Source of the DNA: DAOUVR01 sp034430535 | GTDB lineage: Bacteria; Chloroflexota; Dehalococcoidia; E44-bin15 | Direction of reading: 5' to 3' | Assembly: GCA_964443325.1 (NCBI GenBank) | Contig: CAYUCL010000001.1 | Span: forward strand, 124,001-188,000 | Length of the DNA: 64,000 nt | Shown: one piece after another, positions 16,440 through 26,900 of the stretch | How positions within the stretch are numbered: the first letter of the stretch is position 1 | Layout: each line of letters opens with the position of its first letter | Notes under the pieces: generated by a model | Seen by the model: the letters and a program-made list of their open reading frames with translations, nothing else | What the model was told of the DNA's origin: nothing | Databases searched by the model: none | Program-made: the position numbers and the translations under genes

Positions 16440-17306
16440 ATGGACGAAATTTTAACTGTCTCTTGGGCACAGGTTCAAGGGCTAATCGAAGGCGCTCTTG
16501 CCGAGGATATGGCCTTTGACGATGTTACCACCAAGGCGCTTATCGCCGAGGACCTTGATGGCAAAGCATCCATTGTGGTCAAGGGCGATGGGATGCTGGC
16601 GGGAGATAAGATAGCCGAGGCAGTCTTTCTGCATATTGACCCTTCTCTGCGGGTTGAGGTGCTGATTCAGGATGGCGCCAGAGTTCAAAAAGGGGATGTG
16701 GTAGCTACAATTGAGGGCAAGGTGGCAAGCATCCTGCGGGCGGAGCGGACGGCGCTCAACTTCCTTTGCCATTTGAGTGGCATCGCTTCGGAGACGGCGC
16801 GTTATGTTGAGGCGATAAAAGGGCTGAAGGCTCAGATCAGCGACACTCGAAAGACCGTTCCGGGCATAAGGCTACTGGAGAAGTATGCCGTCCACGTTGG
16901 TGGGGGGAAAAGCTATCGTCTGCATCTCGGCGATGGCATACTCATCAAGGACAATCACCTGGCGGCGTTACGCTCCCTTGGAATAGGGCTCAAAGAGGCG
17001 ATTGGGGTGGCGCGCCAGAGTTCCGACCTGGTGGTCGAGATTGAAGTGCAGAACGTTAACGAAGCGCGTGAGGCGCTCGATGCCAGCGCCGACATTATCA
17101 TGCTTGATAACATGGCTGTCGATGACATGCGCCAGGTGGTTAAGATCGCTGCAGGGCGCGCCTTAATTGAGGCCTCCGGTTGCATCAACCTGGACAATGT
17201 TCGTTCAGTGGCTGAGACCGGCGTCGACATCATCTCCGTTGGTGCCATAACCCATTCGGCGAAAGCTCTGGACCTCAGTCTAGATGTTGAGCCAATTTCT
17301 TTCTAG
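16440..17306 (+). CDS. nadC: Quinolinate phosphoribosyltransferase (decarboxylating)
   Basis: 288 residues. It converts quinolinate and PRPP to nicotinate mononucleotide. Landmarks are A-E-R-T-A-L-N-F-L-C-H-L-S-G-I-A, D-T-R-K-T-V-P-G-I-R, the basic site around H-V-G-G-G-K-S-Y-R-L-H-L-G-D-G-I-L-I-K-D-N-H, and the C-terminal V-E-I-E-V-Q-N. Completes the nadA-nadB-nadC set. Confidence 0.97.
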   Translation: MDEILTVSWAQVQGLIEGALAEDMAFDDVTTKALIAEDLDGKASIVVKGDGMLAGDKIAEAVFLHIDPSLRVEVLIQDGARVQKGDVVATIEGKVASILRAERTALNFLCHLSGIASETARYVEAIKGLKAQISDTRKTVPGIRLLEKYAVHVGGGKSYRLHLGDGILIKDNHLAALRSLGIGLKEAIGVARQSSDLVVEIEVQNVNEAREALDASADIIMLDNMAVDDMRQVVKIAAGRALIEASGCINLDNVRSVAETGVDIISVGAITHSAKALDLSLDVEPISF

Positions 17307-17372
17307 GCTTCCTGTCTTATATCGTGGTTTTCCGATCATTCACACAGGCGAAGAGGCACCCGAGCACAATGA

Positions 17373-17831
17373 TCACACCTGAGGGTACTTGTCTCTACTA
17401 TCGAGCATGATGGTAACTGGCCCATCGTTGTGAATGTCCACCAGCATATACTGTTGGAAGCGACCGCCCTCTATCTTCAGGCCACTTGAACGAAGGAAGG
17501 ACAAGAAATGCTTATAGAGTACCTCAGCCTCGGCAGGCGGCGCCGCGTCGGTGAAGCTGGGGCGCCTCCCTTTCTTGGTATCGGCGAGCAAGGTGAATTG
17601 ACTCACCACTAAAAGCTCACCCAGGGTGTCAAGAATGGAAAGGTTGAATCTGCCTTCGCTATCAGGGAAAATGCGCAGATTTACCGTTTTCTCCGCTAGA
17701 TAATGGGCATCCCTATCCGTGTCCTGACTAGAGATACCTAGAAACACCACCAATCCATGACCGATTCGCCCCACAACCTCATTATCGATGCTTACCGAAG
17801 CTTTGCTCACCCTTTGCAGCAGTGCCTTCAC
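17373..17831 (-). CDS. dtd: D-aminoacyl-tRNA deacylase
   Basis: About 152 residues. It removes D-amino acids mischarged on tRNA. The two family motifs are present: S-Q-F-T-L-L-A-D and N-D-G-P-V-T-I-M-L with the Gly-cisPro element. GTG 17831 gives the standard V/M-K-A-L-L-Q-R-V start with GGAG nine bases upstream; TTG 17846 is an alternative. It converges on nadC with a 66-base gap. Confidence 0.95.
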   Translation of the reverse strand: MKALLQRVSKASVSIDNEVVGRIGHGLVVFLGISSQDTDRDAHYLAEKTVNLRIFPDSEGRFNLSILDTLGELLVVSQFTLLADTKKGRRPSFTDAAPPAEAEVLYKHFLSFLRSSGLKIEGGRFQQYMLVDIHNDGPVTIMLDSRDKYPQV

Positions 17832-18011
17832 CAGCTTCCGCTCCAATCTCTTGTCATATAGTCAGACTTACCTGATCCAAATTCTTGGGGAAATAAATAC
17901 ATGCTGAATCTTATCCTGCGTTTGGGGCTAGTGCTCACCAGTTCTTGATAATATATTATCTTTTTCGGAAGCTGATGTAGTAGAAGCTATATTTATGTAG
18001 ACGAATGTAAG

Positions 18012-18299
18012 CTACTTTTTCTCTGTACTCTTTGAAGTGGTTTTTTCGCCCTTCTTTTCAACGGACGTTTTCTGTTCACCGGTGGGTTTCGCTTTTCCCC
18101 GTGAGGCGGAGCCGCTAGACCCTCTGCCATGATCGGTTGAGTAAAAGCCGCTTCCCTTGAAAATGACAGGCACCGAATTGATAACGCGGTGTGCTTGTCC
18201 CTGGCACCGTGGGCAAATACTTACTGGATCATCATTAAACCTCTGTCTCCTCTCAAAATGGAAATGGCAAAGCCCACATTCATACTCGTAGATTGGCAT
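18012..18299 (-). CDS. FmdB-family zinc-ribbon protein
   Basis: 95 residues. M-P-I-Y-E-Y-E-C-G-L-C-H opens a zinc ribbon completed by C-P-R-C. A V-P-V-I-F-K-G-S-G-F-Y-S-T-D segment, shared by most FmdB-type proteins, comes next. The last ~35 residues are a Lys/Ser/Thr-rich low-complexity tail. FmdB was named as a possible regulator of amidase or formamidase genes, but the function of most members is unknown. GGAG six bases before the ATG. Confidence 0.85.
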   Translation of the reverse strand: MPIYEYECGLCHFHFERRQRFNDDPVSICPRCQGQAHRVINSVPVIFKGSGFYSTDHGRGSSGSASRGKAKPTGEQKTSVEKKGEKTTSKSTEKK

Positions 18300-18450
18300 T
18301 CATAACTCCACACTTATTATTCTATCGCTTCTTTAGCTTTGTGGCAAGTTTTTACGCTCGCTCGGCATTTTTATCCGTTACCTGTTCCCCGGTTGTCCCT
18401 GTCATTGCATAGGGTGGGACCAAACTCTCCCACACAAGGCTTCCTACAAA

Positions 18451-18513
18451 TGTAGTTGCCCATCCTTCTTTGAAGGATGGGGCCAGTTTCGCCTGATGAA
18501 TAAGGCAACTACA
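18451..18513. repeat. GTAG-type palindrome, family B copy 1
   Basis: Outer arms TGTAGTTGCC / GGCAACTACA, inner hairpin CCATCCTTC-TTT-GAAGGATGG. A second copy is at 51502-51580. It sits in a 638-bp gap (18300-18937) with no credible gene; the rest of the gap is the family C copy at 18536 and unremarkable sequence. Confidence 0.85.
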
Positions 18514-18535
18514 GAAATGGGGGCTGCTGAGAGAA

Positions 18536-18629
18536 GTAGGGTGGGTGAAATGAAATGGAACCCACCTTCCCAAATGCAAATGTAAATGGTGGGTTTTGCC
18601 CTTCCGCTGAGGGGCTGCACCCACCCTAC
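18536..18629. repeat. GTAG-type palindrome, family C copy 1
   Basis: Outer arms GTAGGGTGGGTG / CACCCACCCTAC; inner parts GGAACCCACC...GGTGGGTTTTGCC and CCTTCCGCTGAGGGG. A degenerate copy is at 51391-51480 and a partial one at 59981-60032. At 51391 the order relative to family B is reversed. Confidence 0.85.
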
Positions 18630-18937
18630 CGATTAGAGAATGGCAGGTTACAAACTCAGGGATTTCCCGATTGTGCACCAGGCTATTACGATGTAGTTTA
18701 GGCATACGAGCAAGCAAATCGAAAAAAAATTCACAGGCGGAGGATAGCCGAGTATGATGACAGGGCTGCCAAAGGCAAGCCCAGTTAGCACCGAGCCTTT
18801 TATGAGAAAAAGACTTTTCGTGTTTATCGAAGCAATAAGGATACGGATGTGGAAACAATTCAACAGCGACACAGGCCGCATACCAGTTACCCGCACTATT
18901 TCCTTGAAATCGCTCCCCGTTTTGAAAGGCACATAAG

Positions 18938-19957
18938 ATGAAAGATGGCAGTAAGATAAAAAGCCAATCCATAGATGAACTGGTACAAATGCGCCAGCGA
19001 ATTGCTGAGTTGGGAGCATCCGAGGCCGAGCGCAAGCGAGCGGATAAGGCGCTGAAAGAATCCGAAGAACTGTCCTGAGGTATATTGGACACTGCAATGG
19101 TCGGCATATACCTTGTACAGGATAAGGTACGACAATATGTTAGCCCCGAGTTCGAGTATATAACGGGTTACACGAGTGATGAGCTGATAGGTACACATTC
19201 TCTCGATCTTGTCCACCCTGAAGATAGAGAACAAGTCAGAGAGAAAGCTATAGAGCACCTAAAGGTACAGGGCAACGTGCCTTACGAGTACAGGTTCAAG
19301 CGCAAGGACGGGGGAATATTATGGATATTAGAGAGGGTCAGTTCCATCCTGTACAAAGGGAAACCAGCGATGGTAGCAAGCTTTATGGACATCACCGAGC
19401 GCAAGAAAATGGAGGAGACCATCAGGCACCTGGCCTATCACGACGCCCTGACCGACCTGCCGAACCGGTTGCTGTTTAATGAGATCCTCACGCTGGAGCT
19501 GGCCCGTGCCCAGCGCAACCAGCAACAGGTCGCCGTGATGTTGCTCGATCTGGATGAATTCAAGAACATAAATGATACGCTGGGGCATCCCATCGGAGGC
19601 CAGTTGCTAAAAGCTGTAGCCGATAGATTGAGAAGGTCGGTGCGCAAAGCAGATACCGTAGCGCGCATGGGAGGCGACGAGTTTATGCTGGTATTACTGG
19701 AGATAAGACAGGAAGAAGATGCAGCCAGGATCGCCCAAAAACTTATGACAGCCTTCACGAGGCCATTTGCCTTTCGAGACCACAAACTCCGTATCACCAG
19801 CAGCGTAGTTATTGCCATCTATTCACACGACGGTGAGGATAGCGAAACACTTATGAAGAATGCCGAAATCGCCATGTACCACGCCAAGGAACGGGGAAGG
19901 AATAACTACCAGTACTACATTCCGGCAATGAACGGTAGAGTTCTGGTTGACTCCTAA
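18938..19957 (+). pseudogene. PAS-GGDEF diguanylate cyclase interrupted by a TGA codon
   Basis: ATG 18938 opens a coiled-coil-like stretch that meets TGA at 19076-19078, at a point where homologous proteins continue. The same frame resumes as a PAS domain (V-G-I-Y-L-V-Q-D through F-M-D-I-T-E-R-K) and a GGDEF domain. The cyclase site reads R-M-G-G-D-E-F, with an R-K-A-D inhibitory I-site five residues before it. The frame after the TGA could still be translated from TTG 19085 or ATG 19097, giving a cyclase without its N-terminal linker. It ends at P-A-M-N, where many relatives lead into an EAL domain. Frayed gene, recent mutation or sequencing error are all possible. Confidence 0.75.
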
Positions 19958-19994
19958 TCGGAATGTTTAACAAAAAATGGAAACAAAATAGTAT

Positions 19995-20023
19995 TGACAA
20001 ACAATATTCAGTGTGATATATTA
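19995..20023 (+). promoter_or_regulatory. Promoter of rpoBC
   Basis: TTGACA (19995-20000), 17-base spacer, TATATT (20018-20023). It lies ~109 bases before the rpoB ATG. No L10/L12 genes precede rpoB here, so rpoBC has its own promoter. Confidence 0.8.
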
Positions 20024-20131
20024 TTTGTTTAGCCAATGAGAACCCCAATTTCTCTCTTAATTCCTCAATATCATTAGCTTACCTTAACGGTTCAATGCGG
20101 GGGAACTATTGCCTTTTTTGGGAGATTGAGT

Positions 20132-23100
20132 ATGCTTTCTACATTTGAAATGCCTCGAGAAACGCCGCCGAGGAAGTCCTATTCCAAGATACCCCAGATT
20201 TTGGAGGTGCCAAACCTCATCCAGACCCAGTTAAGCTCCTTCCACCAGTTTATGGAGGAGGGCTTAAATGAGCTATTTGACGAAATCTCGCCCATCAAGG
20301 ACTTTGCTGGGACGAGGCTTGAGCTTCAATTCCTGGATTACAAATTCCGATATCCGAAGGATGTTGAGTGTGTCCAGTGTGGCGCCTGGGACGATACGCC
20401 TCAAACAAGGTTGTGCCGTCTGTGCCCCAATAATGTGAACCCCAAGCACTCCGAGGAGGAGTGCCGTGATGGCGACATGAACTTTTCCGCCCCGCTCTAT
20501 GTCAGGGTGCACATATTGATCAAGGAGACAGGAGAGATCAAGGAGCAGGACATATTTATGGGTGACCTCCCTTTGATGACGCCAAATGGGGTCTTCATTA
20601 TCAACGGGGTTGAAAGGGTAGTGGTAAGCCAGCTAATCCGCTCGCCCGGTGTTTACTTCACCAGGGAGGAGGATGTTTCCAGCGGGCGCTGGCTATGTTA
20701 TGCCAAACTGATTCCGGAGAGAGGTACCAGGCTAGAGTTTGAGACCAGTAGCAAAGATGCTATCTCAGTCAAAGTCAATGGAAAAAGGAAGCTCCCTATT
20801 ACAACTGTGCTGCGCGCTATAGGCTACAGCGAGGACGAGGAACTTATGGAGCTTTTCAAGGATGTTAATTGGTCCACGAGGCACGATTATATTCAGGCAA
20901 CCATAGAACGCGATGCCACCGTCAAGAACGAGAAAGATGCTCTAATCGAGTTCTATAAGCGCCTCAGGCCAGGCGACCCGCTAAATGTAGAAAACGCCCG
21001 AAACCTGATAAAAAACATGCTATTCAATTCCCGGCGCTATAACCTGGGCAAGGTTGGTCGCTACAAGCTGAACAAAAGGCTGGGGCTCGATGTACCCTTG
21101 TCCGAAGGGGTGCTTACCAAGGAAGACCTGATCGAGATAGTGCGGCATATTATAATGGTAAACAATGGTGACGATTCCCCCGACGACATCGACCATCTGG
21201 GGAATCGGCGAGTAAGGACTGCTGGTGAGCTACTGCAAAATCAGTTCCGTATTGCCCTGCTGCGCATGGAGCGAGTTATCAGGGAGCGTATGAGTATTGT
21301 TGATATCGAATCAGTGACTCCCAGCGTCCTGATCAACGTTCATCCCGTGGTAGCAGCAATGAGGGAATTCTTCGGCGCTTCCCAACTCTCCCAGTTTATG
21401 GATCAAACCAATCCAATGGCAGAGCTAACCCATAAGCGGCGGGTCTCTTGTCTGGGGCCTGGGGGCTTGTTGCGTGAGAGGGCTGGCTTCGAGGTGCGGG
21501 ATGTTCATCATTCCCACTACGGTAGGATATGCCCCATCGAGACCCCAGAGGGGCCAAACATTGGCCTGATTAACTCCCTTGCTACCTATAGTAAGGTAAA
21601 CGATTATGGACTTATCGAGACACCCTACCGACGGGTTGTCAGGGAGCTGCCTGGTACTTCAGATGACCTGGTGGGCAGGACGGTCAAGGAGGCGGTGCTC
21701 GATGATAACGGGAAACCGCTGGTGAAACCAGGCACCTTGGTCACCCCAAAGATTGCCCAGCGGCTTTCTGGCCTGCCCGAAAGGTTGATCAAGATTAGGC
21801 CCTTCGTTCACAGTGATATCGTCTATCTCGATGCGGATGAAGAGGAGCAGTATATCATAGCCCAGGTCAATGAGCCCCTAGACGAGGGGAATCAGTTTAT
21901 CAATGAAAAGATAGAAGTGAGACAGGGAGGCAAGTTCTCTGAGGTGCTGCCAGAAAGGGTTGACCTCATAGATGTGTCACCAAAGCAGATAGTTAGCGTT
22001 TCCAGTGCCCTGATCCCCTTCTTGGAGCATGATGACGCTAACCGCGCACTCATGGGTTCGAACATGCAACGCCAGGCAGTGCCTTTGATCTGTCCCGAGT
22101 CACCCCTTATTGGCACCGGCATGGAGAGGCAAGCAGCCTGTGACAGCGGACAGGTGATACTCGCTAAAAGAGATGGCGTGGTGACCTCGATTGAGGCAAC
22201 AAAGATTGTGATTAAAGATAATAGTGGGGAGGAAGATGTCTACTCATTGAGAAAGTTCGCCCGCTCAAATCAAGGAACCTGCGTCAACCAGCGGCCTGTT
22301 GTCTCTAAGGGCGACTCAGTAGTACAGGGGCAGGTATTGGCCGATGGCCCCGCTACAGAGCAAGGGGAGCTCGCATTGGGACAAAACGTCCTTTGTGCCT
22401 TTATGAGCTGGGAGGGTTATAACTTCGAGGATGCAGTGGTCATCAGTGAGAGCTTGGTCAGGGAGGACAAATTCACATCGATTCATATCGAGAAACACGA
22501 GTCCGAGGCTAGGGATACAAAACTGGGTCCTGAGGAGATAACCAGAGATATACCCAATGTTGGTGAGGAAAGCCTTAGGAATCTTGATGAGGATGGCATT
22601 GTTCGGACAGGCGCTGAGGTGAAGCCTGGGGATATCTTGGTGGGCAAAATCACACCTAAAGGAGAAACGGAACTAAGTGCTGAAGAGAAACTCCTCAGAG
22701 CTATCTTCGGTGAAAAAGCTAGAGATGTTAAGGACTCGTCACTGAGGGTACCTCACGGAGAATGGGGCACAGTTATCGGTGTTAGGATTTTCGACAGAAA
22801 ATCTAATCCTAATGATGATCTTCCTTTTAGGGTTAAAAGAAGGGAATCTGGTACCGATCTTCCTCCAGGGGTAAATAAGCTGGTGAGAGTTTGGGTAGCG
22901 CAAAAAAGGAAAGTATCAGAGGGGGACAAGATGGCGGGGCGGCACGGCAATAAAGGGGTAATCGCCCGCATATTGCCCGATGAGGATATGCCTTTCTTGC
23001 CCGATGGCAGGCATATAGAACTCATTCTTAACCCGATCGGTGTCCCTTCAAGGATGAACCTGGGGCAGGTGTTGGAGACCCACCTTGGATGGGCAGCTAA

Positions 23101-23932
23101 TACCCTGGGGTTTAAAGCGTTGTCTCCCGTATTCGATGGTGCTGATAACGATGCCATTCAGGATAGTCTTGCCCAAGCATGGCTCGCTCAGCATTCTGGA
23201 GCCATCAGCCAAGATCCCGAAGAAGAACACGCTTTCCATCTTGAGCAGGTGAAGGCGTGGCTCGTAGAGCGAGGCTATGATGCAGAGCGGATATTCAGCG
23301 ATAACTACAAAGGTGAGGCAAGAAGAGCCTGCCTCAGGTTATGGCTGGAAAGCGTAGGGTACGAAAGCGAAAACCTCAGCGATGAGGAGCTAGCAGCGAA
23401 GGCAGAACATGTTGCCAAAGATAGCGGTTTCCCAGTACCTATATGGGGGAAGTCCGTTCTACGCGACGGACGCACCGGGGAGCCCTTCGACCAACCGGTG
23501 ACTGTTGGTTACACCTATATCATGAAACTCATCCACCTCGTCGAGGATAAAATACACGCTCGCTCTACAGGACCCTACTCTCTAATAACCCAACAGCCCT
23601 TGGGAGGGAAGGCACAATTTGGAGGGCAACGCTTCGGAGAGATGGAGGTTTGGGCACTAGAGGCCTACGGTGCTGCTCATATTCTTCAGGAACTGCTCAC
23701 CGTTAAGTCAGACGATGTGGTCGGTCGTGCTAAAACCTATGAGTCCATTATTAAGGGAGAGGCTATCCTGCAGCCAGGAGTGCCAGAGTCCTTCAAGGTG
23801 CTAGTCAAGGAATTGCAAAGCCTGGGGCTTGCTGTAGAGGTGCTTAATGAAGAGGAGGATAAGATGTCCTTGGTGGAGGATATGGGGTTGGACTTCCCTA
23901 GATCGAAGATAGGAGGATTGCAGGAGAGGTAG
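20132..23932 (+). CDS. rpoB: RNA polymerase beta subunit
   Basis: 1266 residues. The rifampicin-pocket region is conserved (F-G-A-S-Q-L-S-Q-F-M-D-Q, T-H-K-R-R-V-S-C-L-G-P-G-G-L), as are I-E-T-P-E-G-P-N-I-G-L-I and the C-terminal G-G-K-A-Q-F-G-G-Q-R-F-G-E-M-E. An unusual insertion lies in the N-terminal lobe: Cys80-x2-Cys83-x11-Cys95-x2-Cys98, a zinc-ribbon-like loop just before E-E-E-C-R-D-G-D, where E. coli-type beta runs directly into V-E-E-C-R-E-R-D. ATG 20132 follows GGGAG at seven bases; the TTG at 20126 is less likely. rpoC follows after two bases. Confidence 0.98.
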   Translation: MLSTFEMPRETPPRKSYSKIPQILEVPNLIQTQLSSFHQFMEEGLNELFDEISPIKDFAGTRLELQFLDYKFRYPKDVECVQCGAWDDTPQTRLCRLCPNNVNPKHSEEECRDGDMNFSAPLYVRVHILIKETGEIKEQDIFMGDLPLMTPNGVFIINGVERVVVSQLIRSPGVYFTREEDVSSGRWLCYAKLIPERGTRLEFETSSKDAISVKVNGKRKLPITTVLRAIGYSEDEELMELFKDVNWSTRHDYIQATIERDATVKNEKDALIEFYKRLRPGDPLNVENARNLIKNMLFNSRRYNLGKVGRYKLNKRLGLDVPLSEGVLTKEDLIEIVRHIIMVNNGDDSPDDIDHLGNRRVRTAGELLQNQFRIALLRMERVIRERMSIVDIESVTPSVLINVHPVVAAMREFFGASQLSQFMDQTNPMAELTHKRRVSCLGPGGLLRERAGFEVRDVHHSHYGRICPIETPEGPNIGLINSLATYSKVNDYGLIETPYRRVVRELPGTSDDLVGRTVKEAVLDDNGKPLVKPGTLVTPKIAQRLSGLPERLIKIRPFVHSDIVYLDADEEEQYIIAQVNEPLDEGNQFINEKIEVRQGGKFSEVLPERVDLIDVSPKQIVSVSSALIPFLEHDDANRALMGSNMQRQAVPLICPESPLIGTGMERQAACDSGQVILAKRDGVVTSIEATKIVIKDNSGEEDVYSLRKFARSNQGTCVNQRPVVSKGDSVVQGQVLADGPATEQGELALGQNVLCAFMSWEGYNFEDAVVISESLVREDKFTSIHIEKHESEARDTKLGPEEITRDIPNVGEESLRNLDEDGIVRTGAEVKPGDILVGKITPKGETELSAEEKLLRAIFGEKARDVKDSSLRVPHGEWGTVIGVRIFDRKSNPNDDLPFRVKRRESGTDLPPGVNKLVRVWVAQKRKVSEGDKMAGRHGNKGVIARILPDEDMPFLPDGRHIELILNPIGVPSRMNLGQVLETHLGWAANTLGFKALSPVFDGADNDAIQDSLAQAWLAQHSGAISQDPEEEHAFHLEQVKAWLVERGYDAERIFSDNYKGEARRACLRLWLESVGYESENLSDEELAAKAEHVAKDSGFPVPIWGKSVLRDGRTGEPFDQPVTVGYTYIMKLIHLVEDKIHARSTGPYSLITQQPLGGKAQFGGQRFGEMEVWALEAYGAAHILQELLTVKSDDVVGRAKTYESIIKGEAILQPGVPESFKVLVKELQSLGLAVEVLNEEEDKMSLVEDMGLDFPRSKIGGLQER

Positions 23933-23934
23933 CA

Positions 23935-26900
23935 ATGCCTGAGGTTAACGAATTTAGCTCTGTACGGATATCTCTGGCCTCGCCAGAACAAATCAGGAGT
24001 TGGTCATGGGGTGAAGTCACTAAGCCCGAGACTATCAATTATCGTACTCTGAAGCCGGAGAAGGATGGGCTTTTCTGTGAGCGTATCTTTGGCCCCACAA
24101 AGGACTTTGAGTGCTACTGTGGCAAGTACAAGAAGGTGCGTTATCGGGGCATTATCTGCGATAAATGCGGAGTGGAGGTAGCGCGAGCCAAGGTACGCCG
24201 TGAGAGGATGGGCCATATTGACCTCGCCGCCCCAGTGAGCCATATCTGGTTTGTAAGAGGAACCCCTAGCAGATTAGGCCTTCTTCTCGATATCTCACCG
24301 CGCAATTTGGAGCGTGTGATTTACTTCGCTCATTGCATAGTCACTGACGTGGATGAAGCAGCGAGAAGTGAATCGATAAAACGGGTGCGGGAGGATATCC
24401 TCCAACAGGTCGCCAACCGAGAGGAATTGACACGCGACAGGGTGGAGGATATTAAAAGCCGACTCGAAGAAGAGATTACCAAGCTTGAGTCTATTAAGCG
24501 TGATGAAAGAGAGCCCATCGAAGAGGAGCACACCAGCGCAATTGACCTGATACTGAGCCTGAGAGATTCTCTCCAGGAGAAGCTAGAAGAGGGGATGAAC
24601 AAAAAGACGTCAGAGAAAATTACCTTTGGTGACCTCACCATTGTGTCCAAAGGCACCAAGGTCACCCATTCTCACGTTGAGCTTCTTGGAGAGGCAGCAC
24701 AACAAAAGATCGATGAGAGTGAAGGTAGTTTTGCCAGTGCTGTTCAAGAGATAGATGCCAAAACCGACGATAAAATCCAGCAGTTGCGAAATCAGGCGAT
24801 AGAGGAGATAAACCAACTTCACCAAGGGGCTAGTGAAGAGCAGAAACAATTGCTAGAGGAGCTTAGCACCAGGATCGACGAACTGGAAGAGCTTCGTCGC
24901 TTTACCCTGCTCTCCCCGAGCAGGTATCGTGAGCTTAAGGATAAGTATGGCGATGTATTTCGAGCGGGTATGGGGGCTGAGGCGATTCTGGACATACTTG
25001 CTAATCTCGATTTAGAGAAGCTTCGCGAAACCCTGGACAATGAGATCAATTCCAGCACCGGACAGCGAAGGAAGAAGGCTATCAAAAGGATAAAGGTGGT
25101 CGAGGCGCTGAGAAGGAGCAGCAATAAGCCGGAGTGGATGATCTTGACTGTACTGCCTATTTTGCCTCCCGAACTTCGTCCTATGGTTCAGTTAGATGGT
25201 GGGAGATTTGCAACCTCAGACCTCAATGACTTATACCGGCGGGTGATCAATCGTAACAACAGGCTGCGACGCTTACTGGATCTTGGTGCCCCAGAGATCA
25301 TTATTCGCAATGAGAAGAGGATGCTTCAGGAAGCGGTGGACGCCCTCATAGACAATGGAAGGAGGGGACGCCCTATTACTACGTCGAGAAACCATAAGCT
25401 GAAGTCGCTATCAGACATGCTCCGAGGTAAACAGGGAAGATTCCGCCAGAACCTGCTGGGCAAAAGGGTGGATTACAGCGGGCGCTCAGTGATCGTAGTT
25501 GGCCCCGAACTCAAGTTGAACCAGTGCGGTCTCCCCAAGAAGATGGCTCTTGAGCTTTTCAAACCCTTTGTGATGCATCGCCTCATCCTCCAGGGCTATG
25601 CCCATAACATTAAAAGTGCCAAAAGGCTGGTAGAACGGGAGAGGCCTGAGGTGTGGGACGCTTTAGAGGTGGTATCCAAGGGAAGGCTAGTGCTGTTGAA
25701 CCGTGCCCCCACCCTTCACCGTCTTGGTATTCAGGCTTTTGAGCCCGTTCTTATCGATGGCAGCGCCATCCAGATCCACCCATTGGTTTGTACCGCCTTC
25801 AATGCTGACTTCGATGGCGACCAAATGGCAGTCCATGCGCCCCTTTCCCATGATGCACTGAGGGAAGCTAGGGAGATAATGCTCTCAACCCATAACATGC
25901 TCCTGCCAGCTTCCGGTGAGCCAGTAGTGGCGCCTACACTGGATATGGTACTGGGCTGCTACTACCTCACCCTTCAACGGGGCGGAGCTAAAGGGGAAAA
26001 TAAGCGCTTTAATAGCACTGAGGAAGCCATCCTTGCTCACGAGCTTGGAGTCATAGATATTCAAGCGGAAATTGAAGTGAGGGTTGGGGAGAATGGAGAG
26101 CGAATGAGAACCACTGTTGGTCGCCTCATCTTTAATGAAGTGCTTCCTGAGGAACTCCGCTTCATCAATAACGAGATGGATAAACAGTCCCTGAAGCAGG
26201 TGATCGCTAAATGCTACAAGCTGTATGGGAGTGAAAAAGCTGCTGAGGTGACTGACAATATCAAAAGATTAGGGTTTCAATATGCTACCAAGTCAGGAAC
26301 CACCATTGCCATGAACGATATCGAGGCTCCTGAGTCCAAGGGGAAACTCTTAGAAGAGGGAGAGGCAAGGGTTGCTGAGATAGAAAAGCAATTTCAACAG
26401 GGACTGATTACCGACGAAGAACGCTACAATAGTACCGTGGACACATGGATGGAAACCACAGATAAGATCTCTGACGCCCTGTCCGATTCTCTTGATCGCT
26501 TTGGGCCAGTCTATCTCATGACAATCTCCGGCGCTAAGGGGAACATTGCACAGATTAGGCAAATGGCGGGAATGCGGGGCTTGATGACCGACCCATCAGG
26601 GATGATCATCGAACTCCCCATAAAGTCGAGCTTCCGGGAGGGACTCTCGGTGCACGAGTACTTCATATCCACCCATGGCGCCAGAAAGGGACTGGCGGAT
26701 ACGGCGCTCAGAACATCGGGCAGCGGCTATCTCACCAGGCGGCTTATCGATGTGGCCCAGGAAGTTATCACTGCTGATGAGGATTGCGGTACCACTGCTG
26801 GAATTTGGGTCCATGAAGCAGCAGAGGGAAGCATATCGCCACCTCTTGCGCAGCAAATATTGGGGCGATTTGCCGCAGTGAAAGTAGTGCATCCAGATAC

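Noticed and set aside
19076..19078. TGA read as selenocysteine in the PAS-GGDEF gene
   Set aside because: The position is in a linker, not a redox site, and no SECIS-like hairpin directly follows. An ordinary nonsense change from CGA is simpler.
18352..19107. A 251-codon minus-strand frame
   Set aside because: It runs through palindromes of families B and C and into the antisense of the PAS gene. Composition is unlike protein and no family is recognisable.
24330..25124. Long Ser/Leu-rich minus-strand frames opposite rpoC
   Set aside because: They are the reverse-complement shadow of the Glu/Lys-rich coiled-coil codons of rpoC.
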